Assembly (NCBI GenBank): GCA_958298945.1
Contig: OY282608.1
Coordinates: 59,062,951-59,126,950, forward strand
DNA: 64,000 nt
Direction of reading: 5' to 3'
Source: Atherix ibis
Lineage: Eukaryota > Arthropoda > Insecta > Diptera > Athericidae
The notes beneath the pieces are model-generated. The model ran no database searches. It had not been told where the DNA came from and was given only the letters and a program-made list of their open reading frames with translations. Positions 43,051 through 57,393 of this stretch are shown piece by piece. The position numbers and the translations under genes were made by a program. Positions within the stretch are counted from its first letter, which is position 1. Each line of letters begins with the position of its first letter.

Positions 43051-45113
43051 ACCAACATACTAACAAACCAACAAACCAACAAGCCAACAAACGAACAAAC
43101 AAACAAACCAACAAACCAACAAACCAACAAGCCAACAAACCAACGAGCCAACAAACCAACAAACCAACAAACCAACAAACCAACAAACCAACAAACCAAC
43201 AAACCAACAAACCAACAAACCAACAAACGAACAAACCAATAAACCAACAAACCAACAAGGCAACAAACCAACAAACCGACAAGCACACAAGCCAACAAAC
43301 CAACAAACCAATAAACCAACAAACCAACAAACCAACAAGCCAACAAACGGACAAACCAACAAACAAACAAACCAACAAACCAACAAACCAAGAAACCAAC
43401 AAACAAGCAAACCAACAAACGAACAAACCAACAAACCAACAAGGCAACAAACGAACAATTCAACAAACAAACAAACCAACAAACCAACAAACCAACAAAC
43501 CAACAAACCAACAAACCAACAAGACAACAAACTAACAAACAAACAAACCAACAAACCCACAAACCAACAAACCAACAAGCCAACAAGCCAACAAACCACC
43601 AAGCCAACAAACGAATAAACCAACAAACCAACAAACCAACAAAATAACAAACCAACAAACAAACGAACCAACAAACCAACAAACAAATAAAACAACAAAC
43701 CAACAAACCAAAAAACCAACAAACCAACAAACCAACAAAACAACAAACCAACAAACCAACAAACCAACAAACCAACAAACCAACAAGCCAACAAGCCAAC
43801 AAACCAACAAACCAAAAAACCAACAAACCAACAAACCACAAGCCAACGAACCAACAAACCAACAAACCAAGTAACCAGCAAGCCAAAAAACCAATAACCC
43901 AACAAACCAACAAACCAACAAACCAACAAACCAACAAACCAAAAAACCAACAAACCAACAAACCAACAAGCCAACAAACGAACAAACAAACAAACCAACA
44001 AACCAACAAACCAACAAGACAACAAACCAACAAGCCAACAAACCAACAAACCAACAAACCAACAAACTAACAAACCAACAAACCAACAAACCAACAAACG
44101 AACAAACCAATAAACCAACAAACCAACAAGCCAACAAGCCAACAAACCGGCAAACCGACAAGCCAACAAGCCAACAAACCAACAAACCAACAAACCAACA
44201 AACCAACAAACCAACCAGCCAACAAGCCAACAAACCAACAAACCAACAAGCCAACAAGCCAATAAACCAACATGCCTACAAACCAACAAGCCAACAAACC
44301 AAAAAACCAACAAACCAACAAACCAACAAGCCAACGAACCAACAAACCAACAAACCAAGTAACCAGCAAGCCAAAAAACCAATAACCCAACAAACAAACA
44401 AACCAACAAACCAACAAACCAACAAACCAACAAACCAACAAACAAACAAACCAAAAAACCAATAAGCCAACAAACGAACAAACAAACCAACCAACAAACC
44501 AACAAACCAACAAGCCAACAAACCAACAAGCCAACAAACCAACAAGCCAACAAACCAACAAACCAACAAACCAACAAACCAACAAACCAACAAACCAACA
44601 AACCAACAAACGAACAAACCAATAAACCAACAAACCAACAAGCCAACAAGCCAACAAACCAACAAACCGACAAGCCAACAAGCCAACAAAGCAACAAACC
44701 AAAAAAACCAAGTAACCGACAAACCAACAAACCAACAAGGCAACAAGCCAACAAACCAACAAACCAACAAACGAAGAAATGAACAAACCAACAAAACAAA
44801 TCAACAAACCATCAAACCAACAAACGAACAAACAAAAAAAAAAAAAAAACCAACAAACCAAGAAACCAACAAACCAACAAACGAACAAGCCAACAAGCCA
44901 ACAAACCAACTAGCCAACAAACCAACAAACCAACAAACCAACAAACCAACAAACCAACAAACCAACAAACCAACAAACGAAAAAACCAACAAACCAACAA
45001 ACCAACAAACCAACAAACCAACAAACCAACAAACCAACAAACCAACAAACCAACAAACCAACAAACAAACAAATTAACCAACCAACAAACCAAAAAGCCA
45101 ACAAACGAACAAA
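43051..45113 (+). repeat. Mosaic region related to 52.9-53.2 kb and to 31.9-33.6 kb
   Basis: aaggcaac followed by ccgacaagcacac near 43258 recurs near 53150. Farther right, cgaacaaacaaacc followed by ccaacc near 44473, ccgacaagcc, gaagaaatgaac (44773), A16 (44834-44849) and aaattaacc follow the order seen at 32150-33590. The region is therefore stitched from pieces found elsewhere in the right half. Confidence 0.7.
44834..44849 (+). repeat. A16 tract, the longest A run seen
   Basis: Sixteen consecutive A bases about 60 bp after the gaagaaatgaac landmark at 44773. The corresponding tracts at 32484 and 33381 have 11 and 13 A bases. Confidence 0.95.
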
Positions 45114-46910
45114 CCTACAACCAAACTAACCAACAAACCAACAAACCAACAAACCAACAAACCAACAAACCAACAAACGAACAAACAAACGAACCAACAT
45201 ACCAACAAACTAACAAACCAACAAACCAACAAGCCAACAAACCGACAAACCAACAAACCAACAAACCCGCAAACGAACAAACAAACAAACAAACCAACAA
45301 GCCAACAAACCTAGAAACCAACAAGCCAACAAGCCAACAAACCAATAAGCCAACAAACCAACAAACCAACAAACCAACAAACCAACAAGCCAACAAACCA
45401 AAAAACCAACAAACCGACAAACCAAAAAGCCAACAAAGCAACAAACCAACAAATCAAGTAACCAACAAACCAACAAACCAACAAGCCAACAAGCCAACAA
45501 ACCAACAAGCCAACAAACGAAGAAACGAACAAACCAACAAACCAAAAAACCAACAAACGAACAAACCAACAAACCAACAAACCAACAAACCAACAAACCA
45601 ACAAAACCAACAAACCAACAAGCCAACAAACCAAAAAAACCAACAAACCGACAAACCAACAAGCCAACAAAGCAACAAACCAACAATCCAAGTAACCAAC
45701 AAACCAACAAACCAACAAGCCAACAAGCCAACAAACTAACAAGCCAATAAACGAAGAAATGAACAAACCAACAAAACAAACCAACAAACCAACAAACGAA
45801 CAAACAAAAAAAAACAAACAAACCAACAAACCAAGAAACCAACAAACCAACAAACCAACAAGCCAACAAGCCAACAAACCAACAAGCCAACAAACAAATA
45901 AATTAACAAACCAACAAACAAATAAACCAACACACCAACAAGCCAACAAACCAACAAGCCAACAAACCAACAAACCAACATGCCAACAAACCAAGTAACC
46001 AGAAAGCCAAAAAACCAATAACCCAACAAACAAACAAACCAACAAACCAACAAACCAACACACCAACAAACCAACAAACCAACAAACCAACAAACCAACA
46101 AAACAATAAACGAACAAACAAACAAACCAACAAACCAACAAACCAACAAGCCAACAAACCAACAAGCCAACAAACCAACAAACCAACAAACCAACAAACC
46201 AACAAACCAACAAACCAACAAACCAACAAACCAACAAACGAACAAACCAATAAACCAACAAACCAACAAGCCAACAAGCCAACAAACCAACAAACCGACA
46301 AGCCAACAAGCCAACAAACCAACAAACCAACAAACCAACAAACCAACAAGCCAACAAACGAACAAAAAAACAAACAAACAAACCAACAAACCAGCAAACC
46401 TAGAAACCAACAAACCAGCAAACCAACAAACGAACAAACCAACAAACCAACAAGCCAACAAACGAACAATTCAACAAACAAACAAACCAACAAACCAACA
46501 AACCAACAAACCAATAAACCAACAAACCAACAAAACAACAAACTAACAAACGAACAAACCAACAAACCCACAAACCAACAAACCAACAAGCCAACAAGCC
46601 AACAAACCACCAAGCCAACAAACGAATAAACCAACAAACCAACAAAATAACAAACCAACAAACAAACGAACCAACAAACCAACAAACAAATAAACCAACA
46701 AACCAACAAACCAAAAAACCAACAAACCAACAAACCAACAAACCAACAAACCAACAAACCAACAAACCAACAAACCAACAAACCAACAAGCAAACAAACC
46801 AACAAACCAACAAACCCGCAAACAAACAAACCAACAAACCAACAAGCCAACAAACCCAGAAACCAACAAGCCAACAATCCAATAAACGAACAAACGAACA
46901 AACAAAGAAA
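45114..46910 (+). repeat. Module G, copy 3 (left half)
   Basis: cctacaacc at 45114, cccgcaaac at 45266, cctagaaacc at 45310, gaagaaatgaac at 45753, A9 at 45806-45814 and aatccaataaacgaac at 46876 follow the order of copies 1 and 2. The distance from A-tract to aatcc is about 1070 bp, against 1086 and 1110 bp there. Its right half merges into the 2112-bp tandem pair. Confidence 0.85.
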
Positions 46911-48055
46911 CGAACAAACCAACAAACCAACAAACCAACAAACTAAGAACCCAACAAACCAACAAACCAACAAACCAACAAACCAACAAACCAACAAACC
47001 AACAAACCCACAAGCCAATAAACCAAAAAACCAACAAAACAAAAAACCAACAAGCCAACAAAGCAACAAACCAACAAACCAAATAACCAACAAAACAACA
47101 AACCTACAAACCAACAAACCAACAAGCCAACAAACGAACAAGCCAACAAACCAACAAGCCAACAAACGAAGAAACCAAGAAGCCAACAAACCAACAAACC
47201 AACAAGCCAACAAGCCAATAAACCAACAAGCCAACAAATCAACAAGCCCACAAACCAACAAACCAAAAAACCAACAAACCAACAAACCAACTAGCCAACA
47301 AGCCTACAAAGCAACAAACCAACAAACCAAGTAACAAACAAACCAACAAACCAACAAGCCAACAAGCCAATAAACTAACAAGCCAACAAACGAAGAAGAC
47401 GAACAAACCAACAAAACAAACCAACAAACCAACAAACCAACAAACGAACAAACAAACAAAAAACAACAAACCAACAAACCAAGAAACCAACAAACCAACA
47501 AACCAACAAGCCAACAAGCCAACAAACCAACAAGCCAACAAACCAACAAACCAACAAACCAACAAACCAACAAACCAACAAGCCAACAAACAAATAAACC
47601 AACAAACCAACAAACAAATAAACCAAGACACCAACAAGCCAACAAACCAACAAGCCAACAAACCAACAAACCAACAAGCCAACAAACCAAGTAACCAGAA
47701 AGCCAAAAAACCAATAACCCAACAAACAAACAAACCAACAAACCAACAAACCAACAAACCAACAAACCAACAAACCAACAAACCAACAAACCAACAAGCC
47801 AATAAACGAACAAACAAACAAACCAACAAACCAACAAACCAACAAACCAACAAACCAACAAACGAACAAACCAATAAACCAACAAACCAACAAGCCAACA
47901 AGCCAACAAACCAACAAACCGACAAGCCAACAAGCCAACAAACCAACAAACCAACAAACCAACAAACCAACAAACCAACAAGCCAACAAACGAACAAACC
48001 AACAAACAAACAAACCAACAAACCAGCAAACCAAGAAACCAACAAACCAGCAAGC
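45960..48055 (+). repeat. 2112-bp tandem unit, copy 1
   Basis: It starts near catgcc (45981; partner 48077, offset 2096). cctagaaacc at 46399 has its partner at 48511 (2112), aatccaataaacgaac at 46876 at 48996 (2120), and the unusual gaagaagacgaac at 47392 at 49504 (2112). Near 47862 the offset is 2192 bp, so copy 2 has ten more octamers in that stretch. Confidence 0.9.
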
Positions 48056-50245
48056 CAACAAACCAACAAACCAACATGCCAACAAACCAAGTAACCAGAA
48101 AGCCAAAAAACCAATAACCCAACAAACAAACAAACCAACAAACCAACAAACCAACAAACCAACAAACCAACAAACCAACAAACCAACAAACCAACAAACC
48201 AACAAGCCAATAAACGAACAAACAAACAAACCAACAAACCAACAAACCAACAAGCCAACAAACCAACAAGCCAACAAACCAACAAACCAACAAACCAACA
48301 AACCAACAAACCAACAAACCAACAAACCAACAAACCAACAAACCAACAAACGAACAAACCAATAAACCAACAAACCAACAAGCCAACAAGCCAACAAACC
48401 AACAAACCGACAAGCCAACAAGCCAACAAACCAACAAACCAACAAACCAACAAACCAACAAGCCAACAAACGAACAAACCAACAAACAAACAAACCAACA
48501 AACCAGCAAACCTAGAAACCAACAAACCAGCAAACCAACAAACGAACAAACCAACAAACCAACAAGCCAACAAACGAACAATTCAACAAACAAACAAACC
48601 AACAAACCAACAAACCAACAAACCAACAAACCAACAAACTAACAAACCAACAAAACAACAAACTAACAAACGAACAAACCAACAAACCCACAAACCAACA
48701 AACCAACAAGCCAACAAGCCAACAAACCACCAAGCCAACAAACGAATAAACCAACAAACCAACAAAATAACAAACCAACAAACAAACGAACCAACAAACC
48801 AACAAACAAATAAACCAACAAACCAACAAACCAAAAAACCAACAAACCAACAAACCAACAAACCAACAAACCAACAAACCAACAAACCAACAAACCAACA
48901 AACCAACAAGCAAACAAACCAACAAACCAACAAACCCGCAAACAAACAAACCAACAAACCAACAAGCCAACAAACCCAGAAACCAACAAGCCAACAATCC
49001 AATAAACGAACAAACGAACAAACAAAGAAACGAACAAACCAACAAACCAACAAACCAACAAACTAAGAACCCAACAAACCAACAAACCAACAAACCAACA
49101 AACCAACAAACCAACAAACCCTCAAGCCAATAAACCAAAAAACCAACAAAACAAAAAACCAACAAGCCAACAAAGCAACAAACCAACAAACCAAATAACC
49201 AACAAAACAACAAACCAACAAACCAACAAACCAACAAGCCAACAAACGAACAAGCCAACAAACCAACAAGCCAACAAACGAAGAAACCAAGAAGCCAACA
49301 AACCAACAAACCAACAAGCCAACAAGCCAATAAACCAACAAGCCAACAAATCAACAAGCCCACAAACCAACAAACCAAAAAACCAACAAACCAACAAACC
49401 AACTAGCCAACAAGCCTACAAAGCAACAAACCAACAAACCAAGTAACAAACAAACCAACAAACCAACAAGCCAACAAGCCAATAAACTAACAAGCCAACA
49501 AACGAAGAAGACGAACAAACCAACAAAACAAACCAACAAACCAACAAACCAACAAACGAACAAACAAACAAAAAACAACAAACCAACAAACCAAGAAACC
49601 AACAAACCAACAAACCAACAAGCCAACAAGCCAACAAACCAACAAGCCAACAAACCAACAAACCAACAAACCAACAAACCAACAAACCAACAAGCCAACA
49701 AACAAATAAACCAACAAACCAACAAACAAATAAACCAACACACCAACAAGCCAACAAACCAACAAGCCAACAAACCAACAAACCAACAAGCCAACAAACC
49801 AAGTAACCAGAAAGCCAAAAAACCAATAACCCAACAAACAAACAAACCAACAAACCAACAAACCAACAAACCAACAAACCAACAAACCAACAAACCAACA
49901 AACCAACAAGCCAATAAACGAACAAACAAACAAACCAACAAACCAACAAACCAACAAGCCAACAAACCAACAAGCCAACAAACCAACAAACCAACAAACC
50001 AACAAACCAACAAACCAACAAACCAACAAACCAACAAACTAACAAACCAACAAACGAACAAACCAATAAACCAACAAACCAACAAGCCAACAAGCCAACA
50101 AACCAACAAACCGACAAGCCAACAAGCCAACAAACCAACAAACCAACAAACCAACAAACCAACAAACCAACAAGCCAACAAACGAACAAACCAACAAACA
50201 AACAAACCAACAAACCAGCAAACCAAGAAACCAACAAACCAGCAA
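48056..50245 (+). repeat. 2112-bp tandem unit, copy 2
   Basis: Partner of 45960-48055 with all landmarks in order. The gaagaagacgaac string is found only in these two copies, which supports a common origin after the split from the other modules, where the same place reads gaagaaacgaac. Confidence 0.9.
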
Positions 50246-53200
50246 ACCAACAAACGAACAAACCAACAAACCAACAAGCCAACAAACGAACAATTCAACA
50301 AACAAACAAACCAACAAACCAACAAACCAACAAACCAACAAACCAACAAACCAACAAACCAACAAAACAACAAACTAACAAGCGAACAAACCAACAAACC
50401 CACAAACCAACAAACCAACAAGCCAACAAGCCAACAAACCACCAAGCCAACAAACGAATAAACCAACAAACCAACAAAATAACAAACCAACAAACAAACG
50501 AACCAACAAACCAACAAACAAATAAACCAACAAACCAACAAACCAAAAAACCAACAAACCAACAAACCAACAAACCAACAAACCAACAAACCAACAAACC
50601 AACAAACCAACAAACCAACAAGCAAACAAACCAACAAACCAACAAACCCGCAAACAAACAAACCAACAAACCAACAAGCCAACAAACCCAGAAACCAACA
50701 AGCCAACAATCCAATAAACGAACAAACGAACAAACAAAGAAACGAACAAACCAACAAACCAACAAACCAACAAACTAAGAACCCAACAAACCAACAAACC
50801 AACAAACCAACAAACCAACAAACCAACAAACCCACAAGCCAATAAACCAAAAAACCAACAAAACAAAAAACCAACAAGCCAACAAAGCAACAAACCAACA
50901 AACCAAATAACCAACAAAACAACAAACCAACAAACCAACAAACCAACAAGCCAACAAACGAACAAGCCAACAAACCAACAAGCCAACAAACGAAGAAACC
51001 AACAAGCCAACAAACCAACAAACCAACAAGCCAACAAGCCAATAAACCAACAAGCCAACAAATCAACAAGCCCACAAACCAACAAACCAAAAAACCAACA
51101 AACCAACAAACCAACTAGCCAACAAGCCTACAAAGCAACAAACCAACAAACCAAGTAACAAACAAACCAACAAACCAACAAGCCAACAAGCCAATAAACC
51201 AACAAGCCAACAAACGAAGAAACGAACAAACCAACAAAACAAACCAACAAACCAACAAACCAACAAACGAACAAACAAACAAAAAACAACAAACCAACAA
51301 ACCAAGAAACCAACAAACCAACAAACCAACAAGCCAACAAGCCAACAAACCAACAAGCCAACAAACCAACAAACCAACAAACCAACAAACCAACAAACCA
51401 ACAAACCAACAAACCAACAAACGAACAAACGAACAAACCAACAAACCAACAAACCAACAAACCAACAAACCAACAAACCAACAAACCAACAAACCAACAA
51501 ACCAACAAACCAACAAACTAAGAAACCAACAACCCCGCAAACGAACAAACTAACAAACAAACCAACAAACCAACAAACCAATAAGCCAACAAACCAACAA
51601 ACCAACAAACCAACACACCAACAAGCCAACAAACGAACAAACAAACAAACCAACAAACCAACAAACCAACAAGCCAACAAACCAACAAGCCAACAAACCA
51701 ACAAACCAACAAACCAACAAACCAACAAACCAACAAACCAACAAACCAACAAACCAACAAACCAACAAACCAACAAACCAACAAACGAACAAACCAATAA
51801 ACCAACAAATCAAGTAACCAACAAACCAACAAACCAACAAGCTAACAAGCCAACAAACCAACAAGCCAACAAACGAAGAAACGAACAGACAAACCAACAA
51901 ACCAACAAACCAATAAGCCAACAAACCAACAAACCAACAAACCAACAAACCAACAAGCCAACAAACCAAAAAACCAACAAACCGACAAACCAACAAGCCA
52001 ACAAAGCAACAAACCAACAAATCAAGTAACCAACAAACCAACAAACCAACAAGCCAACAAGCCAACAAACCAACAAGCCAACAAACGAAGAAACGAACAA
52101 ACCAACAAACCAAAAAACCAACAAACGAACAAACCAACAAACCAACAAACCAACAAACCAACAAACCAACAAAACCAACAAACCAACAAGCCAACAAACC
52201 AAAAAAACCAACAAACCGACAAACCAACAAGCCAACAAGCAACAAACCAACAAACCAAGTAACCAACAAACCAACAAACCAACAAGCCAACAAGCAAACA
52301 AACCAACAAGCCAATAAACGAAGAAATGAACAAACCAACAAAACAAACCAACAAACCAACAAACCAACAAACGAACAAACAAAAAAAAACAAACAAACCA
52401 ACAAACCAAGAAACCAACAAACCAACAAACCAACAAGCCAACAAACCAACAAGCCAACAAACCAACAAGCCAACAAACCAACAAGCCAACAAACAAATAA
52501 ACCAACAAACCAACAAACAAATAAACCAACACACCAACAAGCCAACAAACCAACAAAGCCAAAAAACCAACAAACCAACAAGCCAACAAGCCAATAAACC
52601 AACAAACCAAAAAACCAACAAACCAACAAACCAAGTAACCAACAAACCCACAAACCAACAAGCCAACAAGCCAACAAACCAACAAGCCAATAAACGAAGA
52701 AATGAACAAACCAACAAAACAAACCAACAAACCAACAAACCAACAAACGAACAAACAAAACAAAAAAAACAAACCAACAAACCAAGAAACCAACAAACCA
52801 ACAAACCAACAAGCCAACAAACCAACAAGCCAACAAACTAACAAACCAACAAACCAACAAGCCAAAAAACCAATAACCCAACAAACCAACAAACCAACAA
52901 ACCAACAAACCAACAAACCAACAAACCAACAAACCAACAAACCAACAAACCAACAAACTAACAAACCAACAAACCAACAAGCCAACAAACGAACAAACAA
53001 ATAAACCAACAAACCAATAAACCAACAAGCCAACAAACCAACGAGCCAACAAACCAACAAACCAACAAACCAACAAACCAACAAACCAACAAACAAACAA
53101 ACCAACAAACCAACAAACGAACAAACCAATAAACCAACAAACCAACAAGGCAACAAACCAACAAACCGACAAGCACACAAGCCAACAAACCAACAAACCA

Positions 53201-53278
53201 ACAAACCAACAAGCCAACAAACGAACAATTCAACAAACAAACAAACCAACAAACCAACAAACCAACAAACCAACAAAC
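50246..53278 (+). repeat. Mosaic of right-half modules
   Basis: It contains aatccaataaacgaac (50708), ctaagaaacc plus ccccgcaaac (51519-51540), two gaagaaatgaac landmarks (52320 and 52696), and A9 at 52381-52389. It ends with a piece sharing aaggcaac and ccgacaagcacac with 43258. The module containing ctaagaaacc is also found at 39832, 57441, 59082 and 62689. Confidence 0.75.
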
Positions 53279-54950
53279 CCGCAAACGAACAAACAAACAA
53301 ACAAACCAACAAGCCAACAAACCTAGAAACCAACAAGCCAACAAGCCAACAAACCAATAAGCCAACAAACCAACAAACCAACAAACCAACAAACCAACAA
53401 GCCAACAAACCAAAAAACCAACAAACCGACAAACCAAAAAGCCAACAAAGCAACAAACCAACAAATCAAGTAACCAACAAACCAACAAACCAACAAGCCA
53501 ACAAGCCAACAAACCAACAAGCCAACAAACGAAGAAACGAACAAACCAACAAACCAAAAAACCAACAAACGAACAAACCAACAAACCAACAAACCAACAA
53601 ACCAACAAACCAACAAACCAACAAACCAACAAACCAACAAAACCAACAAACCAACAAGCCAACAAACCAAAAAAACCAACAAACCGACAAACCAACAAGC
53701 CAACAAAGCAACAAACCAACAAACCAAGTAACCAACAAACCAACAAACCAACAAGCCAACAAGCCAACAAACTAACAAGCCAATAAACGAAGAAATGAAC
53801 AAACCAACAACACAAACCAACAAACCAACAAACGAACAAACAAAAAAAAAAAAACTAACCAACAAACCAAGAAACCAACAAACCAACAAACCAACAAGCC
53901 AACAAGCCAACAAACCAACAAGCCAACAAACAAATAAACCAACAAACCAACAAACAAATAAACCAACACACCAACAAGCCAACAAACCAACAAGCTAACA
54001 AACCAACAAACCAACAAGCCAACAAACCAAGTAACCAGAAAGCCAAAAAACCAATAACCCAACAAACAAACAAACCAACAAACCAACAAACCAACAAACC
54101 AACAAACCAACAAACCAACAAACCAACAAACCAACAAACCAACAAGCCAATAAACGAACAAACAAACAAACCAACAAACCAACAAACCAACAAGCCAACA
54201 AACCAACAAGCCAACAAACCAACAAACCAACAAACCAACAAACCAACAAACCAACAAACCAACAAACCAACAAACCAACAAACCAACAAACGAACAAACC
54301 AATAAACCAACAAACCAACAAGCCAACAAGCCAACAAACCAACAAACCGACAAGCCAACAAGCCAACAAACCAACAAACCAACAAACCAACAAACCAACA
54401 AACCAACAAGCCAACAAACGAACAAACCAACAAACCAGCAAACCAAGAAACCAACAAACCAGCAAACCAACAAACGAACAAACCAACAAACCAACAAGCC
54501 AACAAACGAACAATTCAACAAACAAACAAACCAACAAACCAACAAACCAACAAATCAACAAACCAACAAACCAACAAACCAACAAAACAACAAACTAACA
54601 AACGAACAAACCAACAAACCCACAAACCAACAAACCAACAAGCCAACAAGCCAACAAACCACCAAGCCAACAAACGAATAAACCAACAAACCAACAAAAT
54701 AACAAACCAACAAACAAACGAACCAACAAACCAACAAACAAATAAACCAACAAACCAACAAACCAAAAAACCAACAAACCAACAAACCAACAAACCAACA
54801 AACCAACAAACCAACAAACCAACAAACCAACAAGCAAACAAACCAACAAACCAACAAACCCGCAAACAAACAAACCAACAAACCAACAAGCCAACAAACC
54901 CAGAAACCAACAAGCCAACAATCCAATAAACGAACAAACGAACAAACAAA
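53279..54950 (+). repeat. Module G, copy 4 (left half)
   Basis: cccgcaaac at 53279, cctagaaacc at 53322, gaagaaatgaac at 53789, A13 at 53842-53854 and aatccaataaacgaac at 54920 keep the order and nearly the spacing of module G. The first landmark, cctacaacc, is missing, so the copy is truncated on the left. Confidence 0.85.
53842..53854 (+). repeat. A13 tract
   Basis: Thirteen A bases in the same relative position of module G as the tracts at 34390 and 37906. The third copy has only nine at 45806-45814. Confidence 0.95.
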
Positions 54951-57393
54951 GAAACGAACAAACCAACAAACCAACAAACCAACAAACTAAGAACCCAACA
55001 AACCAACAAACCAACAAACCAACAAACCAACAAACCAACAAACCAACAAACCCACAAGCCAATAAACCAAAAAACCAACAAAACAAAAAACCAACAAGTC
55101 AACAAAGCAATAAACCAACAAACCAAATAACCAACAAAACAACAAACCAACAAACCAACAAACCAACAAGCCAACAAACGAACAAGCCAACAAACCAACA
55201 AGCCAACAAACAAAGAAACCAACAAACCAACAAGCCAACAAGCCAATAAACCAACAAGCCAACAAATCAACAAGCCCACAAACCAACAAACCAAAAAACC
55301 AACAAACCAACAAACCAACTAGCCAACAAGCCTACAAAGCAACAAACCAACAAACCAAGTAACAAACAAACCAACAAACCAACAAGCCAACAAGCCAATA
55401 AACCAACAAGCCAACAAACGAAGAAACGAACAAACCAACAAAACAAACCAACAAACCAACAAACCAACAAACGAACAAACAAACAAAAAACAACAAACCA
55501 ACAAACCAAGAAACCAACAAACCAACAAACCAACAAGCCAACAAGCCAACAAACCAACAAGCAAACAAACCAACAAACCAACAAACCAACAAACCAACAA
55601 ACCAACAAACCAACAAACCAACAAACCAACAAGCCAACAAACCAACAAGCCAACAAACAAATAAACCAACAAACCAACAAACAAATAAACCAACACACCA
55701 ACAAGCCAACAAACCAACAAGCCAACAAACCAACAAACCAACAAGTCAACAAACCAAGTAACCAGAAAGCCAAAAAACCAATAACCCAACAAACAAACAA
55801 ACCAACAAACCAACAAACCAACAAACCAACAAACCAACAAACCAACAAACCAACAAACCAACAAACCAACAAACCAACAAACCAACAAGCCAATAAACGA
55901 ACAAACAAACAAACCAACAAACCAACAAACCAACAAGACAACAAACCAACAAGCCAACAAACCAACAAACCAACAAACCAACAAACCAACAAACCAACAA
56001 ACCAACAAACCAACAAATGAACAAACCAATAAACCAACAAACCAACAAGCCAACAAGCCAACAAACCAACAAACCGACAAGCCAACAAGCCAACAAACCA
56101 ACAAACCAACAAACCAACAAACCAACAAACCAACAAGCCAACAAACGAACAAACCAACAAACAAACAAACCAACAAACCAGCAAACCAAGAAACCAACAA
56201 ACCAGCAAACCAACAAACGAACAAACCAACAAACCAACAAGCCAACAAACGAACAATTCAACAAACAAACAAACCAACAAACCAACAAACCAACAAACCA
56301 ACAAACCAACAAACCAACAAACCAACAAAACAACAAACTAACAAACGAACAAACCAACAAACCCACAAACCAACAAACCAACAAGCCAACAAGCCAACAA
56401 ACCACCAAGCCAACAAACGAATAAACCAACAAACCAACAAAATAACAAACCAACAAACAAACGAACCAACAAACCAACAAACAAATAAACCAACAAACCA
56501 ACAAACCAAAAAACCAACAAACCAACAAACCAACAAACCAACAAACCAACAAACCAACAAACCAACAAACCAACAAACCAACAAGCCAACAAACCAACAA
56601 GCAAACAAACCAACAAACCAACAAACCCGCAAACAAACAAACCAACAAACCAACAAGCCAACAAACCCAGAAACCAACAAGCCAACAATCCAATAAACAA
56701 ACAAACGAACAAACAAAGAAACGAACAAACCAACAAACCAACAAACCAACAAACTAAGAACCCAACAAACCAACAAACCAACAAACCAACAAACCAACAA
56801 ACCAACAAACCCACAAGCCAATAAACCAAAAAACCAACAAAACAAAAAACCAACAAGCCAACAAAGCAACAAACCAACAAACCAAATAACCAACAAAACA
56901 ACAAACCAACAAACCAACAAACCAACAAGCCAACAAACGAACAAGCCAACAAACCAACAAGCCAACAAACGAAGAAACCCACAAGCCAACAAACCAACAA
57001 ACCAACAAGCCAATAAACCAACAAGCCAACAAATCAACAAGCCCACAAACCAACAGACCAAAAAACCAACAAACCAACTAGCCAACAAGCCTACAAAGCA
57101 ACAAACCAACAAACCAAGTAACAAACAAACCAACAAACCAACAAGCCAACAAGCCAATAAACCAACAAGCCAACAAACGAAGAAACGAACAAACCAACAA
57201 AACAAACCAACAAACCAACAAACCAACAAACGAACAAACAAACAAAAAACAACAAACCAACAAACCAAGAAACCAACAAACCAACAAACCAACAAGCCAA
57301 CAAGCCAACAAACCAACAAGCCAACAAACCAATAAACCAACAAACCAACAAACCAACAAACCAACAAACCAACAAACCAACAAACGAACAAAC
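54886..57393 (+). repeat. 5.25-kb duplication, left arm of copy 1
   Basis: From aacccagaaacc just before aatccaataaacgaac at 54920, through the next aatccaataaac at 56687, this segment matches 60126 to about 62640. Offsets are 5240 bp at both of these landmarks and 5248-5256 bp in between. Within copy 1 one aatcc landmark is followed by caaacaaacg (56687) instead of cgaacaaacg. Confidence 0.88.

Noticed and set aside
44834..44849. Poly(A) tail of a retroposed element
   Set aside because: The sequence before the A-tract is ordinary octamer and no target-site duplication or non-satellite body is seen. The tract fits expansion of an A-rich octamer.
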